From NCBI GenBank assembly GCA_041689205.1, contig JBDNGQ010000164.1, forward strand, positions 1-10,528: 10,528 bases of DNA. Reading direction: 5' to 3'. Made by a program: the position numbers and the translations under genes. The notes under the pieces are model-generated. The model was not told where the DNA came from and ran no database searches. It saw only the letters and a list, made by a program, of their open reading frames with translations. Source of the DNA: JAVVEG01 sp041689205 (GTDB lineage Bacteria > Pseudomonadota > Gammaproteobacteria > Pseudomonadales > Pseudohongiellaceae). Shown in pieces: positions 6,159-10,528 of the stretch; the stretch's first letter is position 1, and the number at the start of each line of letters is the position of its first letter.

Positions 6159-8084
6159 TTAATGACTGTCCTGAGAGCGCCCAAAACGCGCTACATCATT
6201 GGTCAGCAGTATATTGAATTGTTCTACTGTCATCGTTCCCAAGTCTTCGCCTGCACGCGATCGGACTGAAACTGTTCCGTTTTCAACCTCTTTATCACCA
6301 GCCACTAAAAGATAGGGAACTTTCTGCAGTGTGTGCTCGCGGATTTTAAAGCCGATCTTCTCATTTCTCAAGTCCGCACTGATCCTAAAACCCAAATTTG
6401 CCAGTGTTTTTTTGATTTCTTCACAATATCCGGCTTGTTTGTCGGTAATATTTAGAACTATCGCCTGCTCAGGTGCCAGCCATGCCGGTAATGCACCTGC
6501 GTAATGCTCAATCAAAACACCAATGAAGCGCTCAAATGAACCAAGAATCGCGCGATGCAGCATCACTGGCGTCTGTCTGCTGCCATCTTCAGCAACATAC
6601 TGTGCACCAAGACGTTCAGGCATGGAAAAATCAACCTGAATAGTTCCGCACTGTTGTACGCGACCCATACAATCTTTCAATGAAAATTCAATCTTAGGGC
6701 CATAAAACGCGCCTTCACCAGGAAGCAATTCCCAAGGCAGACCACTGTTTTGCAATGCCTGTTTCAGCGCTGCCTCAGATTTATCCCAAAGCTCATCGTT
6801 TCCGACCCTCTTCTCGGGTCGAGTTGAAAGACGAAGAATAATCTCATCAAAACCAAAATCACGGTACACTTCAAACAGCAGTCGCATGAATACTGCAACC
6901 TCCTGCTGGATATCTGCTTCTGTACAGAAAATATGTGCGTCATCCTGGGTGAAACTGCGCACCCGCATCAGGCCATGCATACTGCCTGATGGCTCAAAAC
7001 GATGGCATGAGCCAAACTCAGCAAGGCGTAAAGGCAAATCCCGATAGCTTTTTAAGCCTTGGTTGAACACCTGCACATGACAGGGACAGTTCATCGGTTT
7101 AATCGCATATAGTCGGCTCTCAGATTCAACGCTGAACATCTGTTCAGAGAATTTGTCTGCGTGACCGGACCGTTCCCACAGACTATAGTCGACCAGTTGC
7201 GGGGTGCGTATTTCAAGATATCCGTTAGCGCGCTGCAGATTCTGCATGTACTGTTGAATCACCTGGTAGATAGTCCAGCCCCGTGGGTGCCAGAACACCA
7301 TTCCAGGCGCTTCTTCCTGGAAGTGGAACAAGGAGAGTCTTTTACCAATCTTGCGGTGGTCACGTTTTTCGGCTTCTTCCAGACGCTGTAGATATTGCGC
7401 CAGAGCTTTTTTATCACCCCAGGCGGTACCGTAAATGCGTTGCAACATTTCTTTGCTGGAGTCGCCGCGCCAGTATGCCCCTGCCACTGAAGTCAGCTTA
7501 AATGCTTTAAATTTTCCGGTAGACGGAACGTGCGGCCCTCTGCAAAGATCAATGAATTCTCCTTGACGATAAAATGAAAGGGCTTCGTCACCGGGGATAC
7601 TCTTAATGATTTCAACCTTGTACTTCTCACCCATTTTCTCAAACATGGCGATAGCATCGTCCCTGCTCATCTCAGACCTATAGACGGGGAGATCTTCTGC
7701 AACGATTTCTTGCATTTTGTCTTCGATTTTTTGTAGGTCTTCGGGTGTAAAGGGCCTTTGATAGGCGAAGTCATAGAAGAAACCATCCTCTATTATCGGA
7801 CCAATAGTCACTTGAACGTCTGGAAACAGTCTCTGAACTGCCTGTGCCATCAGATGCGCGCAGGAATGACGAATAACCTCCAGACCATCATTATCGCGGT
7901 CAGTCACAATAGCTACTTCAGCATCACTCGAAATCAGAAAAGAGGTATCTACCAGGGTGCCATTTACCCGCCCTGCAAGAGCGGCTTTAGCAAGACCTGC
8001 GCCAATAGACGAAGCGATCTGACCCACTGTTACTGGAGAATCGAATGTACGGTTACTTCCATCTGGAAGTGTGATCTGAGGCAT
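6159..8084 (-). CDS. thrS: Threonyl-tRNA synthetase
   Basis: ThrRS charges tRNA-Thr and removes mischarged Ser. The 641-residue protein (E. coli 642) is full length: TGS domain (1-62); editing domain with His73 and His77 in RHSCAHLMA and Cys181/His185 in DLCRGPH; class II catalytic core with zinc ligands Cys333 (MNCPCH), His384 (DDAHIFC) and His510 (VMLHRAILG); motif 2 around 360-376; and an anticodon-binding C-terminal domain with DLRNEKIGFKIREH. Each of these key residues is in place, offset by zero or one from E. coli. Motif 2 reads CHRFEPSG, where E. coli has CHRNEPSG. The ATG at 8084 gives the usual family start; a GGAA-type SD lies about six bases upstream. It is the first protein gene of the operon, 60 bases behind tRNA-Val. 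E. coli ThrRS represses its own mRNA through a tRNA-like leader; the leader here is much shorter. Confidence 0.98.
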   Translation of the reverse strand: MPQITLPDGSNRTFDSPVTVGQIASSIGAGLAKAALAGRVNGTLVDTSFLISSDAEVAIVTDRDNDGLEVIRHSCAHLMAQAVQRLFPDVQVTIGPIIEDGFFYDFAYQRPFTPEDLQKIEDKMQEIVAEDLPVYRSEMSRDDAIAMFEKMGEKYKVEIIKSIPGDEALSFYRQGEFIDLCRGPHVPSTGKFKAFKLTSVAGAYWRGDSSKEMLQRIYGTAWGDKKALAQYLQRLEEAEKRDHRKIGKRLSLFHFQEEAPGMVFWHPRGWTIYQVIQQYMQNLQRANGYLEIRTPQLVDYSLWERSGHADKFSEQMFSVESESRLYAIKPMNCPCHVQVFNQGLKSYRDLPLRLAEFGSCHRFEPSGSMHGLMRVRSFTQDDAHIFCTEADIQQEVAVFMRLLFEVYRDFGFDEIILRLSTRPEKRVGNDELWDKSEAALKQALQNSGLPWELLPGEGAFYGPKIEFSLKDCMGRVQQCGTIQVDFSMPERLGAQYVAEDGSRQTPVMLHRAILGSFERFIGVLIEHYAGALPAWLAPEQAIVLNITDKQAGYCEEIKKTLANLGFRISADLRNEKIGFKIREHTLQKVPYLLVAGDKEVENGTVSVRSRAGEDLGTMTVEQFNILLTNDVARFGRSQDSH

Positions 8085-8144
8085 AACATTTCCGTCAATG
8101 AAAATTCAGCCCCGAATTCAGGGCAACTGCAGATTTACTGTGTT
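8085..8144 (-). promoter_or_regulatory. thrS leader with small hairpin
   Basis: The 60 bases between tRNA-Val and thrS contain GCCCT...GGGGC (8124-8109), a 5-bp stem including one G-T pair around the loop GAATTC, about 25 bases before the start codon. No T tract follows directly, so it is a poor terminator. A weak promoter-like pair, TTGCCC and TTTCAT 17 bases apart, overlaps it but would leave almost no leader. It might be a reduced translational operator, but no tRNA-Thr anticodon mimic is evident. Confidence 0.35.
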
Positions 8145-8221
<77 letters not shown>

Positions 8222-8227
8222 AAAAGT

Positions 8228-8247
8228 GTGTCTGTCTAAAAAGACAC
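8228..8247 (-). repeat. Inverted repeat between uvrB promoter-distal end and tRNA-Val
   Basis: GTGTCT (8247-8242) and AGACAC (8233-8228) are perfect complements; an alternative tighter fold is TGTCT-TTTT-AGACA. ACTTTT follows, so in uvrB read-through RNA it could be a weak terminator. It overlaps the predicted tRNA-Val transcription start, so in the tRNA transcript itself only part remains. Confidence 0.35.
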
Positions 8248-8250
8248 GAG

Positions 8251-8279
8251 ATTATAGGGGGATGCAGGAAAAACTACAA
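8251..8279 (-). promoter_or_regulatory. Sigma-70 promoter of tRNA-Val (and possibly the thrS operon)
   Basis: TTGTAG (8279-8274) and a perfect TATAAT (8256-8251) are separated by exactly 17 bases. The predicted start near 8244 lies about 23 bases upstream of the tRNA. It begins only 17 bases after the uvrB stop codon. With no clear terminator between the tRNA and thrS, it could drive the whole translation operon. Confidence 0.75.
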
Positions 8280-8296
8280 CACGAACTTGGTCCATC

Positions 8297-10339
8297 TCAA
8301 CTGCGTAATAACTGCTCTTTACATACAGCAATCTGATCACGAGTACTGGCAGCCTCCTCGAAGGCGAGGTTCTTCGCTTGTTCATACATAAGATTCTGCA
8401 GTCGCGAAATTTCTTTACCGAGAGCTTTGGGATCCATAGCTCCGGCCAGGGCATTATAGGCTCCGCGCTTTTCAGCAACCGCCCGGCCGCGACGACTGGC
8501 ACCTCTGTCAGAAGACGGCACATACGCACCTTCCATAACATCATTAACTGACTTCTTAACACCAATGGGCACTATATTGTGCTGTCTGTTAAATTCGAGC
8601 TGTACGGTGCGGCGTTTTTCTGATTCACCAATTGCTCGCTCCATTGAACCCGTTATCCTATCAGCATATAAAATAGCTCTGCCGTTAAGGTTTCTGGCCG
8701 CACGCCCGATAGTCTGGATCAATGATCGTTCAGATCGTAAGAATCCTTCTTTATCAGCGTCCAGAATCGTGACCAGGGAAACCTCAGGAATATCCAGACC
8801 TTCACGCAATAAATTAATGCCTACCAGCACATCAAAATTACCCAGACGCAGATCACGAATAATTTCAGATCGTTCGACCGTATCAATATCCGAGTGCAAA
8901 TAACGCACTCGAACGTCGTGGTCGCTAAGGTAATCAGTAAGGTCCTCTGCCATTCGTTTGGTCAGCACTGTCACCAACACTCGCTCCTGGCGAGCCGCTA
9001 CTATCCTGATCTCGGATAATAAATCATCCACCTGCGACGTTGCTGGGCGTATTTCCAGCACTGGGTCTACCAGACCGGTTGGACGCACCAGTTGCTGAAC
9101 CAGTTGACCCGCATGCGCCTCCTCATAGGCGCCAGGTGTAGCTGAAACGAAAATTACCTGACGCGCCATCTTCTGCCATTCTTCAAAACGTAAAGGACGA
9201 TTGTCAAGTGCAGATGGCAATCTGAAGCCATACTGGACCAACGTCTCCTTCCTGGAGCGATCACCTTTATACATGGCACCAAGTTGTGGAATCGATACAT
9301 GCGATTCATCAGCAATGATAATTGCGTCTGCTGGCAGGTAATCATACAGAGTCGGCGGAGCTTCTCCGGCTTTGCGACCGGACAAAAATCTGGAATAGTT
9401 CTCGATACCAGTGCAATAACCCAGCTCCATGATCATCTCGATATCGAACCGGGTTCTCTGAGCCAAGCGCTGCGCCTCGACCAACTGATTAGTACTTTCC
9501 AGATGGAACAGACGATCATTCAGTTCCAGCTTAATCTGCTCTACAGCATCAAGCATAGTCTCGCGCGGCGTTACATAATGCGACTTTGGAAATACGGTCA
9601 GGCGCGGTACCCGCCTGACTATCTCACCTGTCAACGGGTCAAAGTAAGAAAGATTTTCAACTTCGTCATCAAACAGCTCAATACGAATGGCATATTTTTC
9701 AGATTCAGCTGGATAAACATCAATGACATCACCCCGCACCCGATAAGTAGCCCGATGCAACTCAATATCATTGCGCGTGTACTGCATATCCGCCAAGCGT
9801 CGCAGGATGAAGCGCTGATCGGTTTTATCGCCTCTATCCAGATGCAGCATCATCTTCATATACGAATTTGGATCACCGAGACCGTAGATTGCAGAGACCG
9901 TTGCTACTACTATGACATCCTGACGCTCCAGCAAAGCTTTAGTGGCGGAAAGGCGCATTTGCTCGATGTGTTCATTAACTGAAGAATCCTTCTCGATGTA
10001 TAAATCCGATGAGGGAACATAAGCCTCAGGCTGATAATAATCATAATAAGATACAAAATACTCCACAGCGTTATCCGGGAAAAATTCCGAAAATTCTCCA
10101 TAAAGTTGTGCGGCCAGGGTCTTGTTGGGTGCCATTACCAATGCGGGACGCTGAGTTCTTTCGATAACATTGGCAATTGTAAAGGTCTTACCCGAACCGG
10201 TGACACCAAGAAGCGTCTGCGCTGCAAGCCCGTCCTGCAAACCTTCAACTAACTTCTCTATTGCCTGGGGCTGATCGCCTGCAGGCTTGAAGTTAGAGTG
10301 AATTTTGAAACGTGAATCCAGCTTGAAAGATGTGCTCAT
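8297..10339 (-). CDS. uvrB: Excinuclease ABC subunit B
   Basis: UvrB is the damage-verifying helicase-like subunit of nucleotide excision repair: loaded by UvrA, it holds the lesion and recruits UvrC. The 680-residue protein (E. coli 673) shows Walker A GVTGSGKT (45-52), the DNA-gripping beta-hairpin region YYDYYQPEAYVP (98-109), the DESH box (344-347), FVSATPG (397-403), LREGLDIPEV (511-520) and TIGRAARN (543-550). A C-terminal UVR coiled coil at about 641-676, for UvrC contact, carries LAFEEAASTRDQI. The frame is open to a GTG at 10387, but the ATG at 10339 gives MSTSFKLDS, matching the family start, and lies downstream of a good -10 element. A seven-residue stretch before NFKPAGDQPQAI is longer than in E. 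coli. It is transcribed divergently from tRNA-Asn. Confidence 0.98.
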   Translation of the reverse strand: MSTSFKLDSRFKIHSNFKPAGDQPQAIEKLVEGLQDGLAAQTLLGVTGSGKTFTIANVIERTQRPALVMAPNKTLAAQLYGEFSEFFPDNAVEYFVSYYDYYQPEAYVPSSDLYIEKDSSVNEHIEQMRLSATKALLERQDVIVVATVSAIYGLGDPNSYMKMMLHLDRGDKTDQRFILRRLADMQYTRNDIELHRATYRVRGDVIDVYPAESEKYAIRIELFDDEVENLSYFDPLTGEIVRRVPRLTVFPKSHYVTPRETMLDAVEQIKLELNDRLFHLESTNQLVEAQRLAQRTRFDIEMIMELGYCTGIENYSRFLSGRKAGEAPPTLYDYLPADAIIIADESHVSIPQLGAMYKGDRSRKETLVQYGFRLPSALDNRPLRFEEWQKMARQVIFVSATPGAYEEAHAGQLVQQLVRPTGLVDPVLEIRPATSQVDDLLSEIRIVAARQERVLVTVLTKRMAEDLTDYLSDHDVRVRYLHSDIDTVERSEIIRDLRLGNFDVLVGINLLREGLDIPEVSLVTILDADKEGFLRSERSLIQTIGRAARNLNGRAILYADRITGSMERAIGESEKRRTVQLEFNRQHNIVPIGVKKSVNDVMEGAYVPSSDRGASRRGRAVAEKRGAYNALAGAMDPKALGKEISRLQNLMYEQAKNLAFEEAASTRDQIAVCKEQLLRS

Positions 10340-10378
10340 ACAGCTACCGCAAAGTGTGTGCAAATAATGACGGTGAAA

Positions 10379-10384
10379 AGTATA
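10379..10384 (-). promoter_or_regulatory. Candidate -10 element of uvrB
   Basis: TATACT matches five of six bases of the sigma-70 -10 consensus, 39 bases upstream of the ATG at 10339. No recognisable -35 lies 16 to 18 bases further up, and no LexA box (CTG-N10-CAG) is present, so strength and SOS control are uncertain. Confidence 0.35.
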
Positions 10385-10404
10385 CACTGCAATCAGATCA
10401 GGGG

Positions 10405-10433
10405 TTGACCCAATCTGTAAATCTCATTAGTAT
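10405..10433 (+). promoter_or_regulatory. Sigma-70 promoter of tRNA-Asn
   Basis: TTGACC (10405-10410) is followed after 17 bases by TAGTAT (10428-10433), then by the GC-rich ACGCAGCC, as is usual for stable-RNA promoters. The predicted start near 10440 lies about 32 bases before the tRNA. Confidence 0.6.
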
Positions 10434-10440
10434 ACGCAGC

Positions 10441-10466
10441 CTGTTAACTCAGAGATGTATTAACAG
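10441..10466 (+). repeat. Perfect 7-bp inverted repeat in the tRNA-Asn leader
   Basis: CTGTTAA (10441-10447) and TTAACAG (10460-10466) are exact complements around a 12-base loop, starting almost at the predicted transcription start and ending five bases before the tRNA. It would fold as a 5' leader hairpin removed by RNase P, or act as a dyad operator for the divergent promoters. No T run follows. Confidence 0.5.
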
Positions 10467-10471
10467 ACGGA

Positions 10472-10528
10472 TGCCCAATAGCTCAATGGTAGAGTAGGTG
10501 ACTGTTAATCACTTGGTTCCTGGTTCGA
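10472..10528 (+). tRNA. tRNA-Asn (anticodon GTT), 3' end outside window
   Basis: The 5' acceptor strand is TGCCCAA, followed by TA, D stem GCTC/GAGT, anticodon stem GGTGA/TCACT with loop CTGTTAA (anticodon GTT, reading both Asn codons), variable loop TGGTT, and T arm CCTGG TTCGA. The window stops in the T loop, so the acceptor 3' strand and CCA are not seen. It is the only plus-strand gene here and is divergent from uvrB. Confidence 0.93.

Noticed and set aside
9284..9982. Long plus-strand open frame (232 codons) opposite uvrB
   Set aside because: It lies wholly within a certain uvrB, its product has no recognisable domain, and no other plus-strand gene surrounds it; it is an antisense shadow.
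10340..10387. uvrB starting at GTG 10387
   Set aside because: The extra 16 residues are not part of the family N terminus, no SD precedes the GTG, and the likely -10 element lies just inside this extension.
10387..10401. LexA-like site upstream of uvrB (CTG...CAG)
   Set aside because: The half-sites are nine bases apart, not ten, and the centre lacks the usual AT-rich pattern; SOS control cannot be claimed.

Overview
The window is a core housekeeping stretch of a gammaproteobacterial chromosome, almost entirely on the minus strand. The gene order thrS-infC-rpmI-rplT-pheS-pheT-ihfA, the IHF-alpha subunit itself and tRNA genes with encoded CCA point to Gammaproteobacteria. The 3' partner of ihfA (a small MerR-like regulator overlapping it), the four-cysteine insert in PheS and the lack of a pheM leader resemble Pseudomonas-like and marine non-enteric lineages more than Enterobacteria. 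A decayed TonB-dependent receptor of the outer-membrane type fits an aquatic or polysaccharide-using relative. This placement is inferred from remembered protein families; no search was run.

Reading the minus strand from the right end: uvrB (10339-8297) is followed by a strong promoter and tRNA-Val(GAC) (8221-8145). After 60 nt comes the translation operon: thrS (threonyl-tRNA synthetase), infC (IF3), rpmI (L35), rplT (L20), pheS and pheT (phenylalanyl-tRNA synthetase), ihfA (IHF alpha) and a MerR-like regulator whose start lies inside ihfA. A 251-bp non-coding stretch follows, then a broken TonB-dependent receptor gene (432-106) and a GC-rich hairpin at the left edge. On the plus strand, tRNA-Asn(GTT) begins at 10472 behind its own promoter, divergent from uvrB, and runs off the window.

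The genes supply two aminoacyl-tRNA synthetases, an initiation factor, two 50S proteins and a nucleoid protein from what is probably one transcription unit, perhaps started at the tRNA-Val promoter. Regulation seems to differ from E. coli at three points: no pheM attenuator fits before pheS, infC has an ATG with a badly placed Shine-Dalgarno sequence instead of the classic AUU arrangement, and thrS has only a short leader behind a tRNA.

I found no evidence of a new multi-gene system. The observations most worth a second look are the two independent lesions in the receptor pseudogene, the infC start, the tRNA-Val/thrS linkage, and a tRNA-Asn leader segment complementary to that tRNA's own anticodon loop.
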